Origin: Micromonospora saelicesensis
Lineage (GTDB): Bacteria; Actinomycetota; Actinomycetes; Mycobacteriales; Micromonosporaceae
NCBI RefSeq assembly: GCF_900091575.1
Contig: NZ_FMCR01000002.1
Location: 341,760 to 405,759, forward strand
DNA: 64,000 bases
Reading direction: 5' to 3'
Shown here in pieces: positions 52,117 to 61,101 of the stretch. Each line of letters begins with the position of its first letter. Position 1 is the first letter of the stretch. The position numbers and the translations under genes are program-made. The notes below the pieces were generated by a model. It was not told the DNA's origin. It searched no databases and saw only the letters and a list, made by a program, of their open reading frames with translations.

Positions 52117-53316
52117 TCAGCGGCGGACGCCACCCTCGGTGAGGAAGCGGGCGATCGGGAGGGTGGCCGCGCCCAGCGCCACCGCGTCCACCCCGAGTCG
52201 GCACAGCTCGATCGACGCCTGCTCGTACGGCTGGCGCAGCGCCTGCCGGCCGGCCGCCTCCCGCACGGCCGGCAGCAGGTCGCCGAGGGCCATCGCCGCC
52301 CAGCCGCCGAGCACCACGCGCTCGGGGTTGAACAGGTTGATCAGGTTGGCCACCCCGGCGCCGAGGTAGCCGGCGGTGTCCTCCAGCACGCGTCGGGCGG
52401 TGGCCGAGGTCTCGGCGGCGGCGACCAGCGCGGCGATCTGGGACTCCTCGTCCTCGCCCGGCACCGGTCGACCCCGGCGCGCCTCCCGGTAGCGGTCGAT
52501 GATCGCCTCCGCCCCCACGTACGCCTCCAGGCAACCGCGCGCGCCGCACCGGCAGACCCGGCCGCCGTACACCAGGGTGGTGTGCCCCCACTCCCCCGCG
52601 CTGCTGGACGCCCCCCGGTAGGTGGCGCCATTGGTCACCACCGACGCACCCACCCCGGAGCCGACCAACGCGAAGACGGCGTGCCGGGCGCCACGGCCGG
52701 CGCCGAACCACATCTCGGCCTGGCCGAGGGTCTTCGCGCCGTTGTCGATGTGCAGCGGCAGGTCGGTGCCGGCGCCGATCAGACGCTCCAGCGGCACCCG
52801 GTCCCAGCCGAGGGCCTGGGCGTGCACGACGGCCTCGGTGCCCTGCTCGACCACGCCGGAGACGCCGATGCCGACGCCGAGCACGTCGCCGGGGGCCACC
52901 CCGGCCTGACCGGTGACCGCCTCGATGCCGGCCAGCACGTGCCCGGCCACCAGGTCGGGCTCGGTGCGGGCCGGGTCGAGCGGGTACTCGACGCTGGCCA
53001 GCAGGGTCATCGCGAAGTCGAACAGCTCCACCCGGACCCGGGTCTCGCCGACGTCCACGCCGATCAGGAAGGCGAAGCGGTGCGCGATCCGCAGCAGCAT
53101 GCTGGGCCGGCCGCCGTCGGACTCGGCGGCGCCGGCCTCGACGACCAGCCCTTCGTCGATCATGTCGGCCACCACGTTGCTGACCGCGGGTTGGCTCAGC
53201 CCGGTGCTGCGCACCAGGTCCTGCCGGGTGAGCGGGCCGTCCAGGAAGAGCTTGGTCAGCAGGGCGGACCGGTTGCGCAACCGCACGCTGCGGTTGGTGG
53301 CTCGCGCCAGCTCCAC
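52117..53316 (-). CDS. ROK-family transcriptional repressor
   Basis: A 399-residue protein. The N-terminal winged HTH (GPLTRQDLVRSTGLSQPAVS) is followed by a sugar-kinase-like domain with the DVGETRVRVELF phosphate-loop pattern, SAGEWGHTTL with the zinc His, and the zinc-binding CRCGARGCLEAYVG motif. No kinase-type catalytic Asp is obvious where active ROK kinases have it, so a sensor role is likely. GTG at 53316 has GAGGTGA five bases upstream. It is divergent from a sugar importer with a beta-glucosidase, its probable target. Confidence 0.92.
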   Translation of the reverse strand: MELARATNRSVRLRNRSALLTKLFLDGPLTRQDLVRSTGLSQPAVSNVVADMIDEGLVVEAGAAESDGGRPSMLLRIAHRFAFLIGVDVGETRVRVELFDFAMTLLASVEYPLDPARTEPDLVAGHVLAGIEAVTGQAGVAPGDVLGVGIGVSGVVEQGTEAVVHAQALGWDRVPLERLIGAGTDLPLHIDNGAKTLGQAEMWFGAGRGARHAVFALVGSGVGASVVTNGATYRGASSSAGEWGHTTLVYGGRVCRCGARGCLEAYVGAEAIIDRYREARRGRPVPGEDEESQIAALVAAAETSATARRVLEDTAGYLGAGVANLINLFNPERVVLGGWAAMALGDLLPAVREAAGRQALRQPYEQASIELCRLGVDAVALGAATLPIARFLTEGGVRR

Positions 53317-53387
53317 TCGTCACCTCGTTCCTGTCGGCCGTTCGAGGCGACTGTAACCGCCTCGTGCTTGACGACCCACCGACCAGC

Positions 53388-53411
53388 AACTTTAATGACG
53401 ACATAAATTAA
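53388..53411. promoter_or_regulatory. AT-rich imperfect palindrome, possible ROK operator
   Basis: An AT-rich stretch with imperfect symmetry (ACTTTAAT on the left, AAATTAAG on the right) lies in the 235-base divergent gap between the ROK repressor and the sugar-binding lipoprotein gene, 72 bases upstream of the ROK start. ROK operators are often AT-rich palindromes of this kind. Confidence 0.45.
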
Positions 53412-53551
53412 GCCGTGATGTAACTCCCGGGAAACGCCGACGGACACCGACGGCGCACCCCCGAACCCTGTCCGCAGCCGGCCCCCGTCGCCCGACCCCT
53501 ATCGGTGACGAAGGCCGGCGGACCCCCACCACGCACCGGAAGGGCTGACCC

Positions 53552-54850
53552 GTGTCGAGACGACACCTCGGGATATTCACCGCCGCCGTACTGGCGGCCG
53601 CCTCGCTGACCGCCTGCGGAGGCTCCGGCGACGACTCCGCCGCATCGCCCAAGACGCTCACCTACTGGGCCAGCAACCAGGGCGCCAGCCTGGAGGCCGA
53701 CAAGACCATCCTCCAGCCGGAGTTGGACAAGTTCGAGAAGCAGACCGGGATCAAGGTCACCGTCGAGGTGGTCCCCTGGTCGGATCTGCTCAACCGCCTG
53801 CTGGCCGCCGCCGCCTCCGGCAAGGGCCCGGACGTGGTCAACATCGGCAACACCTGGTCGGCGTCGTTGCAGGCCACCGGCGCGCTGGTCGAGTTCGACG
53901 ACGCCGCCCTGCAGGCCGTCGGCGGCAAGGACCGGATCGTGCCCGCCGCGCTCGCCGCCGCCGGCGCCCCCGGCAAGCCGCCGGCCGCCGTGCCGCTCTA
54001 CAGCATGGCGTACAGCCTGTACTACAACAAGAAGTCGTTCGCCGACGCCGGCATCACCGCGCCGCCGACCACCTGGGAGCAGCTCGCCGAGTACGGCAAG
54101 AAGCTGAGCACCGGCGGCAAGTGGGGCCTGGCGATCGAGGGTGCCAACCCGTCCGAGAACGCCCACCACGCCTTCACCTTCAGCCAGCAGTACGGCGGCG
54201 AGTGGTTCGACTCGGCCGGCAAGCCGACCTTCGACACCCCCCAGAACGTCTCGGCGATCAAGCGGTACATCGACTTCATGGCCGCCGACAAGATCACCAA
54301 CCCGAGCAACGCCGAGTACGCGCAGAACCAGTCGGTCTCCGACTTCGCCAACGGCAAGGCCGCCATGCTGCTGTGGCAGTCCGCCGGGTCGAACCTGAAG
54401 ACGCAGAACATGCCCGCCGACGCGTACGGGGTGGCACCGGTGCCGTTCCTGGCCAGCCCGCCGGCCGGCGGCAAGAAGGTCAACAGCATGGTCGCCGGGA
54501 TCAACATGGCGGTCTTCAAGCACACCAAGAACAAGGACGGCGCGCTGAGCTTCGTCAAGTTCATGACCAGCGACGAGGAGCAGACGATCCTCAACAAGAC
54601 GTACGGCTCGCTGCCCGCGGTGAAGACCGCGGCCTCCGACCCGGCGTTCAGTGCCACGGAGCAGAAGACCATCCAGGAGACCCTGGTCACCACCGCGGCC
54701 CCGCTGCCGCAGGTGCCCGATGAGAGCACCTTCGAGACCCTGGTCGGGACCGCGATGAAGGAGTTGTTCGCCGACGCGGCCAGCGGCAAGCCGGTCACCG
54801 AGGAGTCGGTGAAGGCCAAGCTGACCGACGCGCAGCAGAAGATGCGCTGA
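53552..54850 (+). CDS. sugar-binding lipoprotein of ABC importer (beta-glucoside cluster)
   Basis: A 432-residue protein. The short signal ends in the lipobox LTAC with Cys at ~22 (FTAAVLAAASLTAC), followed by a family 1 solute-binding fold (LTYWASNQGASLEADKTILQ; GKGPDVVNIGNTWSASLQ; AVPLYSMAYSLYYNKKSFAD). The GTG at 53552 has GGAAGGG nine bases upstream. It is the first gene of a four-gene operon ending in a GH1 glycosidase, so the ligand is probably a beta-linked disaccharide or oligosaccharide such as cellobiose. A hairpin separates it from the permease genes. Confidence 0.92.
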   Translation: MSRRHLGIFTAAVLAAASLTACGGSGDDSAASPKTLTYWASNQGASLEADKTILQPELDKFEKQTGIKVTVEVVPWSDLLNRLLAAAASGKGPDVVNIGNTWSASLQATGALVEFDDAALQAVGGKDRIVPAALAAAGAPGKPPAAVPLYSMAYSLYYNKKSFADAGITAPPTTWEQLAEYGKKLSTGGKWGLAIEGANPSENAHHAFTFSQQYGGEWFDSAGKPTFDTPQNVSAIKRYIDFMAADKITNPSNAEYAQNQSVSDFANGKAAMLLWQSAGSNLKTQNMPADAYGVAPVPFLASPPAGGKKVNSMVAGINMAVFKHTKNKDGALSFVKFMTSDEEQTILNKTYGSLPAVKTAASDPAFSATEQKTIQETLVTTAAPLPQVPDESTFETLVGTAMKELFADAASGKPVTEESVKAKLTDAQQKMR

Positions 54851-54863
54851 CCCAGGCGTCACC

Positions 54864-54902
54864 GGTGGCCGTGGTCGGGCGCTGAGCCCGGCCACGGCCA
54901 CC
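54864..54902 (+). terminator. intra-operon hairpin between binding-protein and permease genes
   Basis: Arms 54864-54880 and 54886-54902 pair over 17 bp with one G-U-type mismatch (GGTGGCCGTGGTCGGGC) and a 5-base loop. It begins 13 bases after the stop of the binding-protein gene and would cause partial termination or protect the upstream mRNA. Confidence 0.75.
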
Positions 54903-54920
54903 GCCTCCGAGAGGACCCCG

Positions 54921-55913
54921 ATGGCAACCAGCACCACCGCGCCGGACGCCGACCGACGCGAACCCCGGGCCGGATCGCCGGCCCGGGGGCCGGCCCGCCG
55001 GCCCCGCGGCCCCCGCCGCTCGCTCCTGCCGTACCTGCTGCTCGCACCGGCCGTCGTGCTGGAACTCGCCATCCACGTGATCCCCATGGTCGTCGGGGTC
55101 TGGATGAGCCTGCTGGAGCTGACCCAGTTCCACATCCGCGACTGGTCCACCGCGCCCTTCATCGGGCTGGAGAACTACCGGGCGACGCTCGACCTGAACA
55201 GCGCCGCCGGCAAGGAACTGCTGCACTCGTTCTGGATCACCCTGGCCTACAGCCTGCTCTCGGTCGGGTTCGCCTGGCTGCTCGGCATCTCGGCGGCGGT
55301 CGTCCTGCAACGGCCGTTCCGTGGACGGGCGATCCTGCGGGCGCTGTTCCTCACCCCGTACGCGCTGCCGGTCTACGCCGCCGTGATCACCTGGAGCTTC
55401 CTGCTGCAACGTGACACCGGCCTGGTCAACCACGTGCTCGTGGACCAGCTCGGGCTGATGAACGAACGGCCGTTCTGGCTGATCGGCGACAACAGCTTCT
55501 GGTCGCTGCTGGTCGTGTCGGTCTGGCGCAACTGGCCGTTCGCGTTCCTGTGCCTGATGGCCGGCTTGCAGAACGTGCCCGGCGAGCTGTACGAGGCCGC
55601 CGCGATCGACGGCGCCGGGTTCTGGCGCCGGCTGCGCTCGGTCACCCTGCCGATGCTACGGCCGGTCAACCTGGTGCTGCTGCTGGTGCTGTTCCTGTGG
55701 ACGTTCAACGACTTCAACACCCCGTTCGTGCTGTTCGGCGGCTCCGCCCCGGAGCAGGCCGACCTGATCTCCATCCACATCTACCGCAGCTCCTTCAAGA
55801 CCTGGGACTTCGGCTCCGGGTCGGCCATGTCGGTGGCGCTGCTGCTGTTCCTGCTGATCGTCTCGGCCGCGTACCTGCTGATCACCAACCGTCGGAGGGA
55901 CGACCATGCGTGA
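54921..55913 (+). CDS. sugar ABC importer permease, MalF type (beta-glucoside cluster)
   Basis: A 330-residue protein. The first ~35 residues are Pro/Arg-rich (SPARGPARRPRGPRR), then six helices (LLLAPAVVLELAIHVIPMVV). The EAA loop is ELYEAAAIDGAGFWRRLRSV before TLPMLRPVNLV. ATG at 54921 with GAGAGGA upstream. It follows the hairpin at 54864-54902 and overlaps the second permease gene by eight bases. No ATPase gene is present in the cluster. Confidence 0.93.
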   Translation: MATSTTAPDADRREPRAGSPARGPARRPRGPRRSLLPYLLLAPAVVLELAIHVIPMVVGVWMSLLELTQFHIRDWSTAPFIGLENYRATLDLNSAAGKELLHSFWITLAYSLLSVGFAWLLGISAAVVLQRPFRGRAILRALFLTPYALPVYAAVITWSFLLQRDTGLVNHVLVDQLGLMNERPFWLIGDNSFWSLLVVSVWRNWPFAFLCLMAGLQNVPGELYEAAAIDGAGFWRRLRSVTLPMLRPVNLVLLLVLFLWTFNDFNTPFVLFGGSAPEQADLISIHIYRSSFKTWDFGSGSAMSVALLLFLLIVSAAYLLITNRRRDDHA

Positions 55914-56745
55914 GACCGCCGGTGAGCGCTGGGGCCGGCGCATCGTGCTGACCCTGCTCACCCTCTTCGTCGTCATCCCGCTCTACGTGATGGTCACCTC
56001 GGCGGCCAAGCCGTTGCAGGACGTGCAGAACGGCTTCACCTGGTGGCCCAGCCGGCCCACCCTGCAACCGTTCATCGACATGTGGAGCACCGTGCCGCTG
56101 GCCCGGTACCTGGTGAACAGCCTGGTGGTGTCGAGCATCGCTGCGGTCTGCTCGGTGGCGGTGGCCATCTTCGCCGCGTTCGCGGTGAGCCGGTACCGGT
56201 TCCGCGGTCGCGGTGTCTTCTCGGTGACGGTGCTGTCCACGCAGATGTTCCCCGGCATCCTGTTCCTGCTGCCGCTGTTCCTCATCTACGTCAACCTGGG
56301 CAATGCCACCGGCATCGAGCTGTACGCCAGCCGTACCGGCCTGGTCATCACGTACCTGACCTTCTCGCTGCCGTTCTCGATCTGGATGCTGGTCGGCTAC
56401 TTCGACTCGATCCCCCGGGGTCTGGACGAGGCGGCGCAGGTCGACGGCGCCGGTCCGCTGCGCACCCTGTTCCAGGTCATCCTGCCGGCCGCCGTGCCCG
56501 GCGTCGTCGCGGTCACCGTGTACGCGTTCATGACGGCGTGGGGTGAGGTGCTCTTCGCGTCGGTGATGACCGACGAGGGCAGCCGCACCCTGGCCGTCGG
56601 CCTGCAGGGCTACTCCACCCAGTTCAACGTCTACTGGAACCAGATCATGGCCGCCTCGCTGGTGGTCAGCATCCCGGTCGTCGTCGGGTTCCTGGCCCTG
56701 CAGCGCTACTTCGTCGCCGGCCTCACCGCCGGCGCGGTCAAGTGA
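55906..56745 (+). CDS. sugar ABC importer permease, MalG type (beta-glucoside cluster)
   Basis: A 279-residue protein with six helices and the EAA loop [20 protein letters not shown] followed by [11 protein letters not shown]. The conserved C-terminus of the family is present ([15 protein letters not shown]). The ATG at 55906 overlaps the MalF-type gene, with GGAGGGA just upstream. It forms the transmembrane pore together with the preceding protein; energy probably comes from a shared MsiK-like ATPase encoded elsewhere. Confidence 0.93.
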   Translation: MRETAGERWGRRIVLTLLTLFVVIPLYVMVTSAAKPLQDVQNGFTWWPSRPTLQPFIDMWSTVPLARYLVNSLVVSSIAAVCSVAVAIFAAFAVSRYRFRGRGVFSVTVLSTQMFPGILFLLPLFLIYVNLGNATGIELYASRTGLVITYLTFSLPFSIWMLVGYFDSIPRGLDEAAQVDGAGPLRTLFQVILPAAVPGVVAVTVYAFMTAWGEVLFASVMTDEGSRTLAVGLQGYSTQFNVYWNQIMAASLVVSIPVVVGFLALQRYFVAGLTAGAVK

Positions 56746-56774
56746 GTCATCCAACCCCAGAGGAGAACCGACCC

Positions 56775-58151
56775 GTGCCCGACCTGTCCAAGCTGCCACC
56801 CGACTTCCTCTGGGGTGTCGCCACGGCGGCGTACCAGATCGAGGGGGCCGTCGACGTCGACGGCCGGGCGCCGTCCATCTGGGACACCTTCTCGGCGACC
56901 CCCGGCACTGTCGACAACGGCGACACCGGCGCGGTGGCCTGCGACCACTACCACCGGTGGCCGGAGGACCTGGCGCTGCTGCGCCGACTCGGCGTGGACG
57001 CGTACCGTTTCTCGGTGGCCTGGCCCCGGGTGATGCCCGACGGCGTCGGGCGGGTGAACACCGCCGGGCTGGACTTCTACGACCGGCTCGTCGACACGCT
57101 GCTCACCGACGGGATCCGGCCGTTCGTCACGCTCTACCACTGGGACCTGCCGCAGGTCCTCCAGGACCGGGGTGGTTGGCCGGAGCGCGCCACGGCCGAG
57201 GCGTTCGCCGACTACGCGGCGGTGGTCGCCGCCCGCCTCGGTGACCGGGTCGCCGACTGGTGCACTGTCAACGAGCCGCTCTGTGTGTGCTGGATCGGGC
57301 ACCTGGAGGGCAACATGGCCCCCGGCGAGCGGGACCTCACCCGGGCGGTGCACGCCTCGCACCACGTGCTGCTCGGGCACGGCCTGGCCACCCAGGCGAT
57401 CCGCGCCAACGCCGCCCGGCCGGCCTCGGTGGGTCTGGTGGTCAACCTCAGCCCGATCGAGGCGGCGACCGACCGACCCGAGGACGTCGCGGCGGCCCGC
57501 CGGGCCGACGGGCACGTCAACAGGTGGTGGCTGGACCCGATCCACGGGCGTGGCTACCCGGCCGACATGATCGCCACCTACGGAGTCGAGCCGCCGGTAC
57601 GCGACGGTGACCTGGCGGTCATCGCCACGCCGACGGACTTCCTCGGGGTGAACTACTACTTCCGGCAGCTGGTGGTCGACGACCCCACCGGTCCGGCCCC
57701 GTACGCCCGGCAGGTGCCGGTACCCGGCTCGGTGGAGACCGCGATGGGCTGGGAGATGTACCCGGCGGGCCTGGAGCGGCTGCTCGTCGACGTGCACGAG
57801 GAGTACCGGCCGGGCCGGATCATCGTCACCGAGAGTGGCTCGGCGTGGCCGGACGAGGTCACCCCGGACGGCACGGTGGAGGACAAGGAACGCACCGACC
57901 ACCTGGAGCAGCATCTGGCCGCGTGCGCGTCGGCGGTGGCCCGAGGGGTTCCGCTGGACGGCTACTTCGTCTGGTCGCTGCTGGACAACTTCGAGTGGGC
58001 GTACGGCTACGACAAGCGCTTCGGGCTGGTGCACGTCGACTACGCCACCCAGCGCCGGACGGTGAAGGCGAGCGGTCTGCGCTACGCCGAGTTGATTCGC
58101 GCCCACCAGCGGCTCGCCCGCACCACCGGCTCGGCGACGCCGGTGGCCTGA
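56775..58151 (+). CDS. beta-glucosidase, glycoside hydrolase family 1
   Basis: A 458-residue protein of normal GH1 length. It begins with [20 protein letters not shown], has the acid/base Glu in [12 protein letters not shown] and the nucleophile Glu in [10 protein letters not shown], and ends with [20 protein letters not shown]. No signal peptide, so it cleaves imported beta-glucosides in the cytoplasm. The GTG at 56775 is chosen because AGGAG lies nine bases upstream; GTG at 56742, overlapping the permease stop as GTGA, is an alternative. It is the last gene of the operon, followed by a clear terminator. Confidence 0.94.
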   Translation: MPDLSKLPPDFLWGVATAAYQIEGAVDVDGRAPSIWDTFSATPGTVDNGDTGAVACDHYHRWPEDLALLRRLGVDAYRFSVAWPRVMPDGVGRVNTAGLDFYDRLVDTLLTDGIRPFVTLYHWDLPQVLQDRGGWPERATAEAFADYAAVVAARLGDRVADWCTVNEPLCVCWIGHLEGNMAPGERDLTRAVHASHHVLLGHGLATQAIRANAARPASVGLVVNLSPIEAATDRPEDVAAARRADGHVNRWWLDPIHGRGYPADMIATYGVEPPVRDGDLAVIATPTDFLGVNYYFRQLVVDDPTGPAPYARQVPVPGSVETAMGWEMYPAGLERLLVDVHEEYRPGRIIVTESGSAWPDEVTPDGTVEDKERTDHLEQHLAACASAVARGVPLDGYFVWSLLDNFEWAYGYDKRFGLVHVDYATQRRTVKASGLRYAELIRAHQRLARTTGSATPVA

Positions 58152-58167
58152 ACGGGGGCGGTGCGAG

Positions 58168-58199
58168 CGGCCGCCCGGGGTTTCGACCCCGGGCGGCCG
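58168..58199 (+). terminator. terminator of the beta-glucoside operon
   Basis: A perfect 13-bp stem (58168-58180 with 58187-58199, CGGCCGCCCGGGG) with a 6-base loop lies 16 bases after the beta-glucosidase stop and is followed by a short pyrimidine-rich run. Confidence 0.85.
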
Positions 58200-58260
58200 T
58201 TCCCGTCCCGATCGGACGAAACCGCCACCGACCGCGTTGCCGAGTGGCTAGCCTGCGGCA

Positions 58261-58929
58261 ATGTCCGCAGCACCCGACGAGGTCGAGCAGCCCGACCCCA
58301 GAGGGCGGGTGACCGCCACCGACCGGATGACGGCCTTCAGCGACGGCGTCTTCGCCATCGTCATCACGCTGCTGGTCATCGAGTTGCGGGTGCCCGAATA
58401 CCACGAGGGCGAGCTGCTCACCGGCCTGCTCGGCGAGGGCGCTTCCTACCTGGCCTTCGTGGTGTCCTTCGTCTACATCGGGGTGCTCTGGCTCAACCAC
58501 CACGCGCTGCTGCGGCTGATCCGCGGCACCACGCTCACGCTGAGCTGGATCAACCTCGGTGTGCTCTTCGGCGCGGTGATCATCCCCTTCCCCACCGCGG
58601 TGCTGGCGTCCGCGTTCACCCACGGCGACACCGACGACCAACGCGCGGCCGTCGCCCTGTACGCGCTGGCCGCGGCCCTGATGTCGGCACCCTGGCTGGT
58701 GTTCTTCGGCTACCTGCACCGCCACCCGGCGCTGCTGGAGCGCCGGGTCAGCCCCGAGTACGTGCGTACGCAGCGGCTGCGACCCGTCACCGGCCTGATC
58801 CTGTACGGGCTCAGCGGGCTGCTCGGCTGGTTCGTCAGCCCACTGCTGGGCCTGATCGGCGTCATCGTCATGATCACCTATCACGCGGTCACCAGCGAGG
58901 GGCTGCCCCGCTGGCTGACCCGCCGGTGA
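58261..58929 (+). CDS. TMEM175-family (DUF1211) potassium-channel-like membrane protein
   Basis: A 222-residue protein with about six helices. The family signature is in RMTAFSDGVFAIVITLLVIE (FSDG with following AI-x2-T), and WLNHHALLRLIRG is the usual motif in the third helix. Bacterial TMEM175 proteins form leak-type potassium channels. The ATG at 58261 has no ribosome-binding site; a TAGCCT seven bases upstream suggests a leaderless mRNA. Its 3' end overlaps the convergent cytidylyltransferase gene by 41 bases. Confidence 0.88.
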   Translation: MSAAPDEVEQPDPRGRVTATDRMTAFSDGVFAIVITLLVIELRVPEYHEGELLTGLLGEGASYLAFVVSFVYIGVLWLNHHALLRLIRGTTLTLSWINLGVLFGAVIIPFPTAVLASAFTHGDTDDQRAAVALYALAAALMSAPWLVFFGYLHRHPALLERRVSPEYVRTQRLRPVTGLILYGLSGLLGWFVSPLLGLIGVIVMITYHAVTSEGLPRWLTRR

Positions 58930-59497
58930 GCGGGCGGAGTCGGAGCAGGTCGGCCGGGGTGTCCACGTCGACCGGGGAGCCGACGTCGTCACAGGGCACC
59001 TCGACCACCAGGTCCGACCGGTCGCGCAGCAGGTCGCGAGCGCCCCGGTCGCCGAGGGCGTACCCGCTCAGCAGCGGCCAGGTTCGTCGAGTCAGCAGGA
59101 TCGGGTGCCCGGGCCGGCCGGCGTAGGTGGCGACCGCGACGACAGCGCCGTCGGCGTACGCCGTGCGCACCCGGCGCACCGCGACCGGGCTCAGCAGCGG
59201 CTGGTCGACGAGGACCACGACTGCGGCCGGCACGTCGGCCGGCAGCGAGGCCAGGCCCCGCAGCAGCGACGAGCCCAGCCCGTCGGACCAGCGGTCGTGC
59301 CGGATCGGCACCGCGCCGAGCAGGTCGGGCATCTCGTCGGCGCCCGCGCCGAGCACCACGTGCACGGGTGCGCAGCCGCCGTCGCCGAGCAGCCGGATCG
59401 CGCGCCGCACCAGCGGCTCGCCGTCCAGCTCGACCAGCGCCTTCGGTCGGCCGTAGCGCCGTCCGGCGCCGGCGGCGAGCAGCAGTCCGGCGGTCAC
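58889..59497 (-). CDS. MocA-type molybdenum cofactor nucleotidyltransferase
   Basis: A 202-residue protein. The nucleotidyltransferase signature is GLLLAAGAGRRYGRPKAL at the very start, with VVLVDQPLL for metal binding and GRPGHPILLTRRTWPLL typical of MocA. MocA attaches CMP to molybdopterin to give the cytosine-dinucleotide cofactor. The GTG at 59497 is preferred since GGAGGTGA lies six bases upstream; GTG at 59506 is too close to that site. It is divergent from the molybdenum oxidoreductase genes, which need exactly this cofactor. Confidence 0.85.
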   Translation of the reverse strand: MTAGLLLAAGAGRRYGRPKALVELDGEPLVRRAIRLLGDGGCAPVHVVLGAGADEMPDLLGAVPIRHDRWSDGLGSSLLRGLASLPADVPAAVVVLVDQPLLSPVAVRRVRTAYADGAVVAVATYAGRPGHPILLTRRTWPLLSGYALGDRGARDLLRDRSDLVVEVPCDDVGSPVDVDTPADLLRLRPLTGGSASGAAPRW

Positions 59498-59557
59498 CGT
59501 CGTCACCTCCCGTACGAAGGGCTTTGCGTTATTCGCCCTGAGATATACCGACAAAGC

Positions 59558-59563
59558 TAGTCT
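59558..59563 (+). promoter_or_regulatory. possible -10 element of the oxidoreductase operon
   Basis: TAGTCT ends six bases before the GTG start, without a ribosome-binding site between, consistent with a leaderless transcript. The divergent gap of 72 bases holds no convincing -35 hexamer. Confidence 0.3.
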
Positions 59564-59569
59564 GGGCCG

Positions 59570-60121
59570 GTGCAGGGCGGACCGGAGAACGCGACGACGA
59601 TCGACGAGCGCCACTCGTCCCGGGTGACGGTCGAGGTCAACGGCGCGTCCCGTGAGGTGACCCTGGACAACCGCACCACCCTGCTCGACACGCTGCGCGA
59701 GCACCTCGACCTGACCGGGGCGAAGAAGGGCTGCGACCACGGCCAGTGCGGCTCCTGCACGGTGCTGCTCGACGGCCGCCGGGTGAAGAGCTGCCTGGTC
59801 TTCGCGGTCACCGTGGACGGCCGGTCGGTGGTGACAGTCGAAGGACTGGCGGGTCCGGACGAGCTGTCCCCGTTGCAGGCCGCTTTCATCGCGCACGACG
59901 CGTTCCAGTGCGGCTACTGCACCCCCGGGCAGCTCTGCTCCGCCCGCGGCATGCTCGACGAGGTCTCCCGAGGTTGGCCCAGCGCTGTCACCGACGACCT
60001 GAACACGCCCGCCGAGCTGATCGACGCGGAGATCCGCGAGCGGATGGCCGGCAACCTGTGCCGCTGCGCCGCGTACCCGCACATCGTCGCGGCCGTGCGC
60101 GAGACGGCGGCGTCCTCGTGA
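59570..60121 (+). CDS. 2Fe-2S subunit of PaoABC/xanthine-dehydrogenase-family oxidoreductase
   Basis: A 183-residue protein. The N-terminal ferredoxin cluster is bound by Cys in KKGCDHGQCGSCTVLLDG and in the following KSC. The second, helical domain holds FQCGYCTPGQ and NLCRCAAYP. It passes electrons from the molybdenum subunit to FAD. There is no Tat signal, unlike E. coli PaoA, so this enzyme probably stays in the cytoplasm. The start is GTG at 59570. The end overlaps the FAD-subunit start as GTGA. Confidence 0.93.
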   Translation: MQGGPENATTIDERHSSRVTVEVNGASREVTLDNRTTLLDTLREHLDLTGAKKGCDHGQCGSCTVLLDGRRVKSCLVFAVTVDGRSVVTVEGLAGPDELSPLQAAFIAHDAFQCGYCTPGQLCSARGMLDEVSRGWPSAVTDDLNTPAELIDAEIRERMAGNLCRCAAYPHIVAAVRETAASS

Positions 60122-61101
60122 GGGCGTTCCGCTACCACCGACCCGCCGACGTAGCCGAGGCGGTCGCCGTGCTGGCGGCCGAACCACAGGCCGCCTACCT
60201 GGGCGGCGGAACCAACCTGGTGGACCTCATGAAGCTCGGGGTGCAACGCCCCGACGTGCTGGTGGACGTGACCCGGCTCCCACTCGACACCGTCGAGGGG
60301 CTGCCCGACGGTGGGCTGCGGATCGGCGCGACAGTCCGCAACAGCGACCTCGCGGCCCACCCGGTGGTACGCCGCGACTACCCGGTGTTGGCCCGCGCCC
60401 TGCTCGCCGCCGCCTCCGGACAGCTGCGCAACATGGCCACCACCGGCGGCAACCTGTTGCAGCGCACCCGCTGCGTCTACTTCCAGGACACCGGTAAGGC
60501 GTGCAACAAACGAGAGCCGGGCAGCGGTTGCGCCGCGCTGCACGGCCAGAACCGCGATCTGGCGGTGCTGGATTGGTCCGAGCAGTGCGTGGCCACCCAC
60601 CCGTCCGACCTGGCCGTCGCGCTGGCCGCCCTCGACACTGTGGTGGAGGTGCACGAGGCCGACGGCCCCCGCGACATCCCGATCGCCGACGTCTACCGCT
60701 CCCCGGGCACCCACCCGGAACGGGAGACCACCCTGGCCCGGGGCGCGCTGATCACCGCCGTGCGGCTGCCACCCCTACCGGCCGCGCGCCGCTCGACGTA
60801 CCTCAAGGTGCGCGACCGGGCCTCGTTCGCCTTCGCCGTCGGCTCGGTGGCCGCGGTGCTGGACCTCGACGGGGACGTGGTTCGCGACGTGCGGCTGGCG
60901 TACGGGGCGGTGGCGCACCGGCCGTGGCGGGCGTACCGGGCCGAGGAGGAGCTGCGCGGTCGTCCGTTCAGCCGCGAGTTGGCAGCGCGGGCCGCCGACG
61001 CGGAGCTGGCCGAGGCGCGCCCGTTGCGGCACAACGGCTTCAAGCTGCCACTGACCCGGGCCATCACCGTGCGGGCGCTCACCGAACTGGCGTCGTCGTG
61101 A
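60118..61101 (+). CDS. FAD subunit of PaoABC-like molybdenum oxidoreductase
   Basis: A 327-residue protein. The FAD-binding loops are YLGGGTNLVDLMKLG and the ATTGGNLLQRTRC region. A Cys-rich insertion follows (RCVYFQDTGKACNK, then GSGCAALHGQN) as in PaoB/YagS, where it binds an extra 4Fe-4S cluster. This separates the enzyme from classical xanthine dehydrogenases. GTG at 60118 overlaps the previous stop, and the end overlaps the next start (GTGA). Confidence 0.92.
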   Translation: MRAFRYHRPADVAEAVAVLAAEPQAAYLGGGTNLVDLMKLGVQRPDVLVDVTRLPLDTVEGLPDGGLRIGATVRNSDLAAHPVVRRDYPVLARALLAAASGQLRNMATTGGNLLQRTRCVYFQDTGKACNKREPGSGCAALHGQNRDLAVLDWSEQCVATHPSDLAVALAALDTVVEVHEADGPRDIPIADVYRSPGTHPERETTLARGALITAVRLPPLPAARRSTYLKVRDRASFAFAVGSVAAVLDLDGDVVRDVRLAYGAVAHRPWRAYRAEEELRGRPFSRELAARAADAELAEARPLRHNGFKLPLTRAITVRALTELASS

